Source of the DNA: Verrucomicrobiia bacterium
GTDB taxonomy: Bacteria; Verrucomicrobiota; Verrucomicrobiia; JABWAM01
Reading direction: 5' to 3'
NCBI GenBank assembly: GCA_013360985.1
Contig: JABWAM010000058.1
Location: forward strand, 1 to 11,307
DNA length: 11,307 nucleotides
The notes beneath the pieces are model-generated. The model made no database searches and was not told the origin of the DNA. It saw only the letters and a list, made by a program, of their open reading frames with translations. Positions 1 through 7,297 of the stretch are shown here, in pieces (position 1 is the first letter of the stretch; every line of letters begins with the position of its first letter). A program made the translations under genes and the position numbers.

Positions 1-2
1 AG

Positions 3-2093
3 TCATGGCAGGAGGTTTCCCCCGTTGACCCGGACCAGTTCGCCGCCGTGGCTGCCGTAGAGAGTTTTCCCCAGCCAGATCGGATGCCCGACGCCGCGCT
101 CGAGACGTCCGAGCATTCGCAACTCCAGGGTCTCCGGATTCAGCCGGGCAAGCCGTCCATCGCTCAATTCCGCCCAAAAGCTTCCGTCTTCGGAGCGACG
201 GAACACCTCGACCGCGCACGGGAGATCCACCGATTTGACGATCTTCTTGGAAGGGAGATCATAGCGATAAAACGTCCAATTCTTGCTTTCGGGGTTCTCA
301 TGGCAGCCGAGGAAATGCGCATCGGTTTCCGCGTTGAAGATCGCGCCGGTGTTTTTCAGGCCGGGCTTCAGCGTCAGGCGATCCACCTCCTTGAGATTGA
401 AATCGAAGACGATCAGCGACGCGCTCTCTTGATTGCGGCTTTCGCAGGAAAGGATCAGGCGTCCGGCCTTGGGCAGCGCGAGGAAGCCCGACGGTTCGAT
501 CTCCTTGTAGGCCTGGCCTAGGCCAAACTTCGTTCCGCTGGCGATTTCGTAGTAGCCGAGGCCCGTACCGGTGCTCCAGCGTTCGCGGTGCCCGCAGATG
601 TAGATTCGTCCATTGCCCGGCGCTTGGAGATACCGGCAATGATGCGCCTCGGTCACGGTCTGCCCAAAATATCCGATCATCTTCGGGTTGACGTCGGCTC
701 CCAGCGGGCTGTTCGCCTTGGAGGTCCACGGCTGGCTCGGATCATAATCGTACAGGACCGTGTTGGGATAACCGCAGATCCACGCTTTGCCTTCGCCAAA
801 AAAGGAGACCGCCTCATCGGGGCCATGCTTCCCGAAGTAGTCCACCTTTCCCGTGGCGGGAAACCATCGGAAAAAGCCGTTGTAGGAATATCCGTTCCCC
901 AACAAGGAACCGTCCGGGAGCGGGAGGAGCGATTCGATGCGGACAGGCTCGGTGTTTTTGACGGCGAACTTGAGCGACGCGAACTCGCCGGTGGACCCCG
1001 CCGGCCGCCAACGGATGACGCCCTCGCCGCGCCCATCGATTTCCACGGGATGTTCCGGGTCGAGTTCCGGCGGATTGGAAATCTCCATGGGCTTGGTGTT
1101 CTTCCACGCGACGCGCGCATACTTTTTCTTGCTGATCAACGCGCCGGGCGGAGGTTGATTGGCCTCCAGGGGATACGCTTGTCCGTCCATCAGCCAGAAT
1201 TTTTCGACATGCTGCGGATCCTCGATGACGCCCATGCAGAAGTCCTGGTCCTGGTTCACGCTGATGCGCCTTTTCGCGTCCTGCGAATCCTTCAAACACT
1301 TCATTTCGCCAGTGTCCGCGTTGACGGCGAACAACTCCCAGTTGTCCTGACCGACCGCCACGTACATCCACGGCGGATCCACGGCGAGCGTATACCCGTA
1401 AGTCAGGTCCTTGTGGCGTCCCTCCAGGCCGACGTTTTCATAGAGGCGATATTCCAGCGTATCCGGATTGATCCGAATCAAGGTCGTGCGCCCGTTCGTG
1501 CTTTGCGACGATCCGTAGATCATCCCGTCGGGGCCCAAAAGCAACCGATAAAAAAACCGGAGCTGCACGAGGTCGTCCTTTACCCGCCCCAGCGGTTTCA
1601 CGGTGTCTTCGGCGGGGTCGTAATAGTAGATGTGCGCGTAATCCACGGAGAAAAAGATGCGCCCGTTCTCCGCGAGCACGCGGCATGAGTCGATGTTGCC
1701 GACGTGGAAGCCCGGCCATTTGACGATTTTGTACGCGCCGGCCTGAAGGTCCGCCACCAGCCATTCCGCTTCGGGGCGCTGCGTGAGATCGTCGTATGCC
1801 ACGTAGTGGCGTCCGTTGCCGAGATCCACGTTATGCTTGGGTTTGTTGGTGGAACGATAGTTCATGAACTCCGCGACATACGTCCAGCCGCCGCGCGGAT
1901 TGGGCGCGAGCGCCGCATTGAACTTTCGGGACGTGACGATCGGCGTCGCCATCGTTTCCACCTTGAGAACGGGGAGCGCCGCGGGATCGGCCGGCGTCGC
2001 TTCCTGGCTGATGGCGACGTTCCACGAGGCCAGGAGCAGCAGGCCTGAGCACAAGAGAAAACGGCGGGGGAAGATCGCGGGGATTGAGTTCAT
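3..2093 (-). CDS. Secreted beta-propeller-like protein of unknown function (paralogue B)
   Basis: I do not recognise a named family. The chosen ATG gives about 696 residues with a good signal peptide: two arginines (FPRRF, residues 8-12), a hydrophobic stretch (about 13-24) and a likely cut after AIS (about residue 29), so the product is probably exported. The mature part is rich in propeller-like phrases such as NGRIFF, YYYDP, GPDGMIYGSSQS, NPDTLE, LPDGSLLG and GFFRWFP. These recur in the style of NHL, YVTN or lyase-type propellers; no catalytic motif is evident. It is clearly homologous to the gene upstream, sharing for example ALAPNPRGG, FFYR, NPDTLE, YNGFFRWFP and YGKHGP/FGKHGP. Two upstream in-frame ATGs exist, at 2159 (overlapping the neighbour's stop as ATGA) and 2126. 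The 2159 start would add 22 residues and suggest translational coupling. I prefer 2093 for its compact signal peptide, but no start has a clear ribosome binding site. The stop codon lies at 3-5, so the 3' end is complete. Confidence 0.82.
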   Translation of the reverse strand: MNSIPAIFPRRFLLCSGLLLLASWNVAISQEATPADPAALPVLKVETMATPIVTSRKFNAALAPNPRGGWTYVAEFMNYRSTNKPKHNVDLGNGRHYVAYDDLTQRPEAEWLVADLQAGAYKIVKWPGFHVGNIDSCRVLAENGRIFFSVDYAHIYYYDPAEDTVKPLGRVKDDLVQLRFFYRLLLGPDGMIYGSSQSTNGRTTLIRINPDTLEYRLYENVGLEGRHKDLTYGYTLAVDPPWMYVAVGQDNWELFAVNADTGEMKCLKDSQDAKRRISVNQDQDFCMGVIEDPQHVEKFWLMDGQAYPLEANQPPPGALISKKKYARVAWKNTKPMEISNPPELDPEHPVEIDGRGEGVIRWRPAGSTGEFASLKFAVKNTEPVRIESLLPLPDGSLLGNGYSYNGFFRWFPATGKVDYFGKHGPDEAVSFFGEGKAWICGYPNTVLYDYDPSQPWTSKANSPLGADVNPKMIGYFGQTVTEAHHCRYLQAPGNGRIYICGHRERWSTGTGLGYYEIASGTKFGLGQAYKEIEPSGFLALPKAGRLILSCESRNQESASLIVFDFNLKEVDRLTLKPGLKNTGAIFNAETDAHFLGCHENPESKNWTFYRYDLPSKKIVKSVDLPCAVEVFRRSEDGSFWAELSDGRLARLNPETLELRMLGRLERGVGHPIWLGKTLYGSHGGELVRVNGGNLLP

Positions 2094-2155
2094 CAATCGA
2101 AGAGGAAACGAGGGCGTCTCCCTCATGGGAGCGGGATGATCGGTCTCTATGGTCT

Positions 2156-4342
2156 TCATAAGAAGGTCAGACGGAAAAGTTCGCCGTTCACGGTGGCGTA
2201 GAGGATGTCCTCCTGCCAAACGAGACGCTCCGGCAGCTTCTCCATCCGGGCAATGGGCCGAATCGTAAGATCGGAGGGATCCAAGGTGATCAGCAGGCCG
2301 TTTTGCCAGCCCCAATAGCGCGCATCTTTGGAACGCCACGTCAAACGTTCGACGGCTTTCTCCAGATTCATCCATTGAATGAGGCGTTTTTCGCCGAGAT
2401 CGTAGAGATAAAGCGCGGAGGCGGAAGGTTGATCGAGGCGTCCGATAAACCGCGCGCGGGTCGCGCCGGGATAAAGATCGCCTCCGTTGGCGAGGCCAGG
2501 CTTGATCGTCAGCCGCTCGATTTCCCGCAAATCCATGTCGAACACGACATGGGTCGGCCCCTCCTTTCCTTTCTCAACCTCTCCCGACATCACGATGCGG
2601 TTCATTTCGGGAAGGATGACCAACCCGCGCGGAAAAAGATCGTGGAGGTTTTGGTGGTGTCCGATGAACGTGTTCGATCCGGCGTCATAGCGTCCAATGG
2701 CCGAACCGGCGCCCGACCGTTCGCGGCGCCCCAGCATATAGAGTTGACGGCCGTCGTGCGGGAACAGGAAGTACGGATAATGAGCGTCGGCGTCATGAAA
2801 GTTGCCGAGCAAACGAGGGTTGGCGTCCGCCTGCTGCTCCTGTCGAGGTTCTCCCGTGGCATTCCAGGGTTTGGTCGGATCAAAAACCCAGAGATGGCTT
2901 TTCGGATAGCCCGTGATCCAAAGGAGGCCATTCATGATGGCGGTCTTCGCGCGGCTCGGCCCATGTTTCCCGTAGGCATCGAAGCGGCGATCCTTGGGAA
3001 ACCAGCGGAAGAATCCGTTGTACTGAATCGTGCTTCCCAGCAGGGTTCCATCCGGCAAGGCGCTCAAGGATTCGATCGGGATCGGCTCGATGCCGCCTAC
3101 GGGAATCGCCAGGCATTTCCATTCGCGGTTCGGCGCGGAGTTCGCGGGACGCCAAAAGACCTGCAAGCGTTCATCCTTGATCGATCCAAAGCGCGCGAGA
3201 TCGAACTCCGGGGCGTGTTCCAAGGGCGGAACTTTCACCGGCGTGTAGGCGATGGGAAAGTCGGGGCGCTCGGTAAACGGCGCGGGGATGAGTTTGCCTT
3301 CGCGGCAAAAGAAATACTCCGCCTTCTTTTTTAGCGCGGGATAATAAATCGTGAATCCGGAGACCACGCTCTCTCCCTCCCGCGCGGCTTGCGGTCCGGC
3401 GGGCGGTTCGCCTTCGAAGGGAGAGGTGATCGTCGCGCAGATGGCTTTCCCCCGAGAGTTGAAGGAGATGAGATAGGGGTCCTTGCGTTCGGCGAGGAGG
3501 CTCTGCTCGCCGGTCGCGGTGTTCAGCGCGATCAACGCCCACTCGCCTTGGCCGACGGAGAGATAAACCCACGGAGGATCGGTCTGCATCCAAAAGCCGT
3601 AGGTCAGGAGATTTTTTCGCGGTTTTCCTCCGAGCTTGGGAAACCAGCGCGTTTCCAACGTGTCGGGATTCAGGATCGCGAGATACGCATAGCCGTCGTT
3701 GGATTGCGTGGTCGCGTAGATCAACCCGTCGGGCCCGACCTCCACGCGATAGAAGAAGGACGGCCCTCGCTCCGCTTTCTCCGCCAGCGGCGGCGTCTGC
3801 TTGAGCGTTTCGGTGACGGGGTCGTACCAAACGAAACTGAGATCGGAGACCGGAAAGAAGATCCGTCCGTTGGCGGAACGGATCTGATTGTTGATGTGAT
3901 AGAGCGAGTTGGCCACGCCCTGAAGCTCCGTTTGGGCGCGGACTTTGCCGGTTTCCAGATCCACGAGGGACCAGCACGGCGTCGCTTCCGCCTGACCTTC
4001 CATCCGGGCGCGATAACCGCTCGAGTTGAAGGTCTGGAAGATCAGGTTGAAGCCTCCGCGCGGATTCGGCGCCAAAGCCGAGGTCCAGATACGCGCGCTT
4101 TTGACGGGGATTCCGAGAGATTCCCAACGGACTTCGGGCAACGCCGCTGGCGCGGGCGCCTCGGCGGCGGAGAGGATCGCCCAGGAGGAGAAGAGCCCGA
4201 AGGCCGCGAGGAGGAGTCCCTCCCCGCGCGCTCTCTTTCGCCTCGCACGGATCGCCGAGGGGACGACCGCATGAGGCCGGCGCTCAAACCCGCGTTGCAC
4301 AGCCTCGCAGTCTGAAGAACGCCAGGCGCGACGCAACCGCAT
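2156..4342 (-). CDS. Secreted beta-propeller-like protein of unknown function (paralogue A)
   Basis: About 728 residues from the ATG at 4342; no named family recognised. A hydrophobic segment (LLLAAFGLFSSWAILSAA, about residues 43-60) followed by an Ala/Pro-rich stretch looks like an export signal with a cut near SAA or AEA. It is preceded by an unusually long arginine-rich leader of about 40 residues. The body carries propeller-like phrases: NGRIFFPVSD, GPDGLIYATTQS, NPDTLE, LPDGTLLG, GFFRWFP, and VVFDMDLREIERLTIKPGL near the C-terminus. It aligns collinearly with the downstream gene over nearly its whole length, so the two arose by tandem duplication. Start choice is uncertain: TTG at 4354, ATG at 4342 (AGGAGA directly abuts it, very tight spacing) and GTG at 4300 are all possible. 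The gene stops at 2156 and overlaps a candidate ATG of its neighbour. It probably forms a two-gene operon that may be controlled by the divergent AraC regulator. A role in carbohydrate sensing or breakdown is conceivable but not shown. Confidence 0.8.
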   Translation of the reverse strand: MRLRRAWRSSDCEAVQRGFERRPHAVVPSAIRARRKRARGEGLLLAAFGLFSSWAILSAAEAPAPAALPEVRWESLGIPVKSARIWTSALAPNPRGGFNLIFQTFNSSGYRARMEGQAEATPCWSLVDLETGKVRAQTELQGVANSLYHINNQIRSANGRIFFPVSDLSFVWYDPVTETLKQTPPLAEKAERGPSFFYRVEVGPDGLIYATTQSNDGYAYLAILNPDTLETRWFPKLGGKPRKNLLTYGFWMQTDPPWVYLSVGQGEWALIALNTATGEQSLLAERKDPYLISFNSRGKAICATITSPFEGEPPAGPQAAREGESVVSGFTIYYPALKKKAEYFFCREGKLIPAPFTERPDFPIAYTPVKVPPLEHAPEFDLARFGSIKDERLQVFWRPANSAPNREWKCLAIPVGGIEPIPIESLSALPDGTLLGSTIQYNGFFRWFPKDRRFDAYGKHGPSRAKTAIMNGLLWITGYPKSHLWVFDPTKPWNATGEPRQEQQADANPRLLGNFHDADAHYPYFLFPHDGRQLYMLGRRERSGAGSAIGRYDAGSNTFIGHHQNLHDLFPRGLVILPEMNRIVMSGEVEKGKEGPTHVVFDMDLREIERLTIKPGLANGGDLYPGATRARFIGRLDQPSASALYLYDLGEKRLIQWMNLEKAVERLTWRSKDARYWGWQNGLLITLDPSDLTIRPIARMEKLPERLVWQEDILYATVNGELFRLTFL

Positions 4343-4383
4343 TCTCCTGGACAATTTCTTCGAAAATCTGGATAAGCCGCTCC
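4343..4383. promoter_or_regulatory. Short divergent intergenic region between paralogue A and the AraC gene
   Basis: With the chosen ATG starts, only 41 bases separate two genes transcribed in opposite directions. The stretch is AT-richer than its surroundings (aatttcttcgaaaatc around 4353-4368) and holds a TTCGAA palindrome. Any promoters for the two genes must overlap each other or extend into the coding ends, especially if paralogue A really starts at 4300. I see no convincing -35/-10 pair, so calling this a control region is inference from gene layout. Confidence 0.35.
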
Positions 4384-5232
4384 ATGGCTGACGTAATTCG
4401 ACTGCCTCCCTATCCCCCTCTGTTCGAGGTGCGTTTTGGGTTGCGCCTCTACTATTGCGCCCGCAGATCCCATCGCGCGAAGTGGAGCTTTGGTCCCGTC
4501 GCCCTCTCCAGCGGTAAACAGGGCTTTGCGTTCGTGGCTGAAGGGGCGTTTTGGGCGGACGTGAACGGGGAACGTCGGCTCTATCGCAAGGGCGATCTGC
4601 TCGCTCTGCGTCCCGGTGACGTCACGCGTTTCACGCAAGAGGGCCCGCGAAAGCTCGTGATGCTCGGGCTGGGAATCGAGTGCGACCAGAGCGGCATAAC
4701 CAACGCGCTCGGCCAGCGGGATTTTCCGCGGCACTGCACCCTGCGCCGGCCGCGGGAGTTCGTCGCCCGATTCGTTCTCCTCGAACGCGCGATCAAGGAA
4801 CGCCGCGTCCTCCGCGACTGGCAAATGGCCGAGGCGTTGGTCGGCATGATGGCCTTTCTCCTGCGCGAGACGAACGCGCCGGCTCGAGGCGACGGCGCCC
4901 ACGTCCTCGCGGAGCACGCGCATACGGCGAGCGCATGGGCGATGGAGAACCTCGGACGCGCGTTCTCAACGGAGGAGTGGGCGCGCGCGGCGGGCGTTTC
5001 CGCGCCGCTTCTCGACCGCGCGTTTCGTCGGACGTTCGGACGTTCGGCGCGCCGCTGGCTGGAGGATCAACGGATGCAGACCGCCTGCCGCCAGTTGCTT
5101 TCGACGACGCGGAGCGTCAAGGAGGTGGCGTTCGCCGTCGGTTACGAAGATCCCTTCTATTTTTCCCGGGTCTTTCACCGCCGCTTCCACCGATCTCCGC
5201 GCGAGTACCGTCACGAGAGCGTCGCGCTCTGA
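4384..5232 (+). CDS. AraC-family transcriptional regulator
   Basis: A 282-residue DNA-binding regulator of normal AraC-family length. Residues about 35-100 look like the N-terminal cupin-type sensor fold (LYRKGDLLALRPGD at 66-79 is typical of the barrel). The C-terminal about 95 residues form the double helix-turn-helix. The first HTH is around 195-217 (FSTEEWARAAGVSAPLLDRAF). The second is around 244-268 and carries the family signature SVKEVAFAVGYEDPFYFSRV, followed by FHRRFHRSPREYR. The ligand is unknown; sugar or aromatic ligands are usual for this layout. It is transcribed away from the two secreted-protein genes and convergent with the hydrogenase operon, so the secreted pair is the likelier target. 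The ATG at 4384 is the first reasonable start; there is no clear ribosome binding site in front of it. Confidence 0.93.
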   Translation: MADVIRLPPYPPLFEVRFGLRLYYCARRSHRAKWSFGPVALSSGKQGFAFVAEGAFWADVNGERRLYRKGDLLALRPGDVTRFTQEGPRKLVMLGLGIECDQSGITNALGQRDFPRHCTLRRPREFVARFVLLERAIKERRVLRDWQMAEALVGMMAFLLRETNAPARGDGAHVLAEHAHTASAWAMENLGRAFSTEEWARAAGVSAPLLDRAFRRTFGRSARRWLEDQRMQTACRQLLSTTRSVKEVAFAVGYEDPFYFSRVFHRRFHRSPREYRHESVAL

Positions 5233-5295
5233 TCAGGAGAGGAGACGAGCGGGAAGGCCGAGGCCGTTTGCCAACGTCGCGGGTCGGCGGACGGT

Positions 5296-6723
5296 TCAGG
5301 CGTCGCGGCGGGCGGCGTCGAGGAGGCGCCCCGAAGCGTCGTGAAGCTCCACAAGCAGCGGCATCTGCCCGACGGCGTGCGTGGAACAGGAGAGGCAGGG
5401 GTCGTAGCAACGAATCGCCGCTTCGACGCGGTTGAGCATGCCTTCCTGAAGTCGCTTGGCCTTCACGTATTTCTTCGCCACGGAAAGGACCGAACGGTTC
5501 ATCGCGAGGTTGTTGTGTCCCGTCGAGACGATGAGGTTGACCTTTTCGATCCGTCCATGTTCGTCCACCCAGTAATGGTGGATGAGCGTTCCGCGCGGCG
5601 CCTCGATCACGCCGACGCCTTCTGGATGCGCGGGCGGCCCGCCCGCCACGAGGTCGCGTCCTGTGATCTTCGGGTCGTCGAGGAGCGCGCGCGCGCGCTC
5701 CAGTCCGTAAAGGATTTCGATGAGCCGCGCCCAATGGAAGAAGAAGGAGCTGCGCCGCACGGGGCCGTCCGCCCGCCAAACCTGGAACTCTTTCTGCGCC
5801 TCGGGGGTCGCGATGCGCGAGGCGAGATTGAGGCGCGCCAACGGTCCGACGCGATACATCCCTTCCGGATAACCCAAGGACTTGAGGAAGGGGAACTTCA
5901 GGTAAGACCACGGCTCGGTGGTCTCGGCAATGACGTCGAGGTAGTTCGCGGGCGGCACCTTGTCTTCGATCGGGGCGCCGGCGGGATCGACATAACGCAG
6001 CACGCCGTCGTAAAGCTCGAGGGCGCCGTCGATCTGAATGAGGCCCGCGTAATTGGAGTCGAAGCTGGCGAAGTCCTCGACTTCCTCGCGATGCGCCTCG
6101 TGGTAACCTTTGAGCAGGTCGAGCGCGATGCGGGCGGAGGCGAAGGCCTCGGCGAACCCGTCGAGCATCGTCTGGCGGTCGGCTTCCGGCAGGGCTTTGT
6201 TGACGCCGCCAGGGACGTTGAAATCGGGATGAATCCGGCGGCCGCCGACGTAACGGATGATCTCCTGCCCGAATTTGCGGAGGCGGATCCCGCGCCGCGC
6301 CAGATCCGGATGCTGCTGGATGAGCCCGACGACGTTGCGCAAGGCGGGATCGCTGTCGTAGCCGAGGAGGAGATCGGGCGCGCTGAGATGAAAAAAACTC
6401 AGCGCATGAGACTGGATAACCTGCCCCATGTGCATGAGTTCGCGGAGCATCTTCGCGGTCGGCGGGATGTCCACGCCAAGGATGGCGTCGCAGGTCTTGG
6501 CGCTGGCGAGGAGATGGCTGACGGGACAGATGCCGCAGATGCGCGCGGTGATCTGCGACATCTCGGCGAAGTAACGACCTTCGCAAAACTTTTCGAAACC
6601 CCGGAACTCGACGACGTGGAAGCGGGTGTCGGCGACCTCGCCCTCCTCGTCGAGGTGAATCGTGATCTTGGCGTGGCCCTCGATGCGGGTCACGGGGTCA
6701 ATGGTGAGGGTCTCGGGAGGCAT
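5296..6723 (-). CDS. hoxH: [NiFe]-hydrogenase large (catalytic) subunit, HoxH/HydL type
   Basis: Carries the NiFe(CN)2CO active site that splits or makes H2 in a cytoplasmic hydrogenase; 475 residues, normal for group 3. The N-terminal ligand motif is RICGICPVSH, with Cys63 and Cys66 as metal ligands and His70 conserved. The C-terminal motif is DPCLSCSTH (Cys443, Cys446, His449). VTRIEGH (11-17) and GGRRIHPDFN are further family signatures. Beyond His449 lie 26 residues, consistent with a tail that a hydrogenase-specific endopeptidase removes after nickel insertion; no such protease is encoded here. The ATG at 6723 is the only suitable start: it opens directly with the family's N-terminal motif, and the frame upstream is noise. 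It follows the small-subunit stop by 31 bases, the only real gap in the operon, and has a C8 run where a Shine-Dalgarno should be. It is the last gene of the operon. Confidence 0.96.
   Translation of the reverse strand: MPPETLTIDPVTRIEGHAKITIHLDEEGEVADTRFHVVEFRGFEKFCEGRYFAEMSQITARICGICPVSHLLASAKTCDAILGVDIPPTAKMLRELMHMGQVIQSHALSFFHLSAPDLLLGYDSDPALRNVVGLIQQHPDLARRGIRLRKFGQEIIRYVGGRRIHPDFNVPGGVNKALPEADRQTMLDGFAEAFASARIALDLLKGYHEAHREEVEDFASFDSNYAGLIQIDGALELYDGVLRYVDPAGAPIEDKVPPANYLDVIAETTEPWSYLKFPFLKSLGYPEGMYRVGPLARLNLASRIATPEAQKEFQVWRADGPVRRSSFFFHWARLIEILYGLERARALLDDPKITGRDLVAGGPPAHPEGVGVIEAPRGTLIHHYWVDEHGRIEKVNLIVSTGHNNLAMNRSVLSVAKKYVKAKRLQEGMLNRVEAAIRCYDPCLSCSTHAVGQMPLLVELHDASGRLLDAARRDA
5682..5701. 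repeat. 20-base perfect GC palindrome inside the large-subunit gene
   Basis: GGAG, then alternating CG/GC, then CTCC reads identically on both strands. It encodes ordinary residues of the hydrogenase large subunit (around the ERARALL stretch). The alternating purine-pyrimidine core could form Z-DNA or a cruciform, but in GC-rich coding DNA this is most likely a codon-use accident. Confidence 0.3.
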
Positions 6724-6728
6724 GGCGT

Positions 6729-6736
6729 GGGGGGGG
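6729..6736 (-). promoter_or_regulatory. C8 homopolymer in the ribosome-binding position of the large-subunit gene
   Basis: On the coding strand eight consecutive C residues lie 5-12 bases before the large-subunit ATG, within the 31-base gap after the small subunit. No purine-rich Shine-Dalgarno is present there. Runs of this kind can change length by slippage, and this one sits outside coding sequence where a change would alter spacing rather than frame. Any regulatory role is inference. Confidence 0.3.
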
Positions 6737-6754
6737 TGAAGGGCCGGTGGGAAT

Positions 6755-7297
6755 CTAGTCGTAGCGAACGTTGCTCGGATTCCATTGGGGCTTGCGTCCG
6801 GCGAGGAGTTCGGTGAGCCCGTACCAGATCGCGTCGGCGTCGGGAGGACAGCCGGGGATGAAGGCGTCCACCTTGACGAACTCCTGGATCGGGCGAACCT
6901 TCGCGCAGAGGGGCGGGACGACCTCGTTCGGCACTTCGCCGGCGCAGGTGCTCTCGGTTTCGATGTAGCCGCGAGCCAGGACTTCGCCGAGGTCCTTCTG
7001 GTTGCGGAGGGCGGGGACATTGCCGGTGATCGCGCAATCGCCGAGCGCGACGAGGATCTTGCTCTGCTTGCGGAGCGTCTTGAGGACATGCGCGTTCTCC
7101 TCGTTGCACACCGCGCCCTCGACGATCCCGACGTCCACAGGCGGGATCTCCTTGAGGTCGGTGATCGGGCTGGAGGTGAGCTCGACGAGCTTGAAGAGAT
7201 CCACCAGGCGTTCGTCGAGATCGAGGAAGGACATGTGGCAGCCGGAACATCCGCCCAGCCACACCGTCGCCACTTTGACTTTGGGTTGGTCGCTCAT
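6755..7297 (-). CDS. hoxY: [NiFe]-hydrogenase small subunit, HoxY/HydS type
   Basis: A 180-residue electron-transfer subunit that pairs with the catalytic large subunit. It is short, like the cytoplasmic group 3 subunits: it lacks the Tat signal and the extra C-terminal clusters of membrane or periplasmic enzymes. Proximal [4Fe-4S] ligands are visible as Cys17 and Cys20 (WLGGCSGCH), Cys88 (LGDCAITGN) and Cys150 (PGCPP). The start at 7297 overlaps the upstream stop as ATGA; GGAGAG lies about 11 bases upstream as a plausible ribosome binding site. The same frame stays open further upstream, but that part reads as non-coding arginine/alanine-rich noise antiparallel to family expectations and lies over the NuoG-like gene. 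The stop is TAG. Electrons would pass from here to the iron-sulfur chain of the NuoG-like subunit. Confidence 0.95.
   Translation of the reverse strand: MSDQPKVKVATVWLGGCSGCHMSFLDLDERLVDLFKLVELTSSPITDLKEIPPVDVGIVEGAVCNEENAHVLKTLRKQSKILVALGDCAITGNVPALRNQKDLGEVLARGYIETESTCAGEVPNEVVPPLCAKVRPIQEFVKVDAFIPGCPPDADAIWYGLTELLAGRKPQWNPSNVRYD

Noticed and set aside
2094..2159. Start of paralogue B at the ATGA overlap (ATG 2159)
   Set aside because: Not excluded, but it places about 22 extra residues before a compact, convincing signal peptide and has no ribosome binding site.
5233..5295. Possible bidirectional terminator between the convergent AraC and hydrogenase genes
   Set aside because: Only a weak ggcc/ggcc repeat was seen, with no strong stem and no T-run on either strand.
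5341..6816. Plus-strand 491-codon frame opposite the large-subunit gene
   Set aside because: Antisense shadow; the minus strand contains both NiFe ligand motifs.
6724..7089. Upstream open extension of the large-subunit frame
   Set aside because: It overlaps the small-subunit gene and is serine/arginine-rich noise; the family N-terminus starts at the ATG at 6723.
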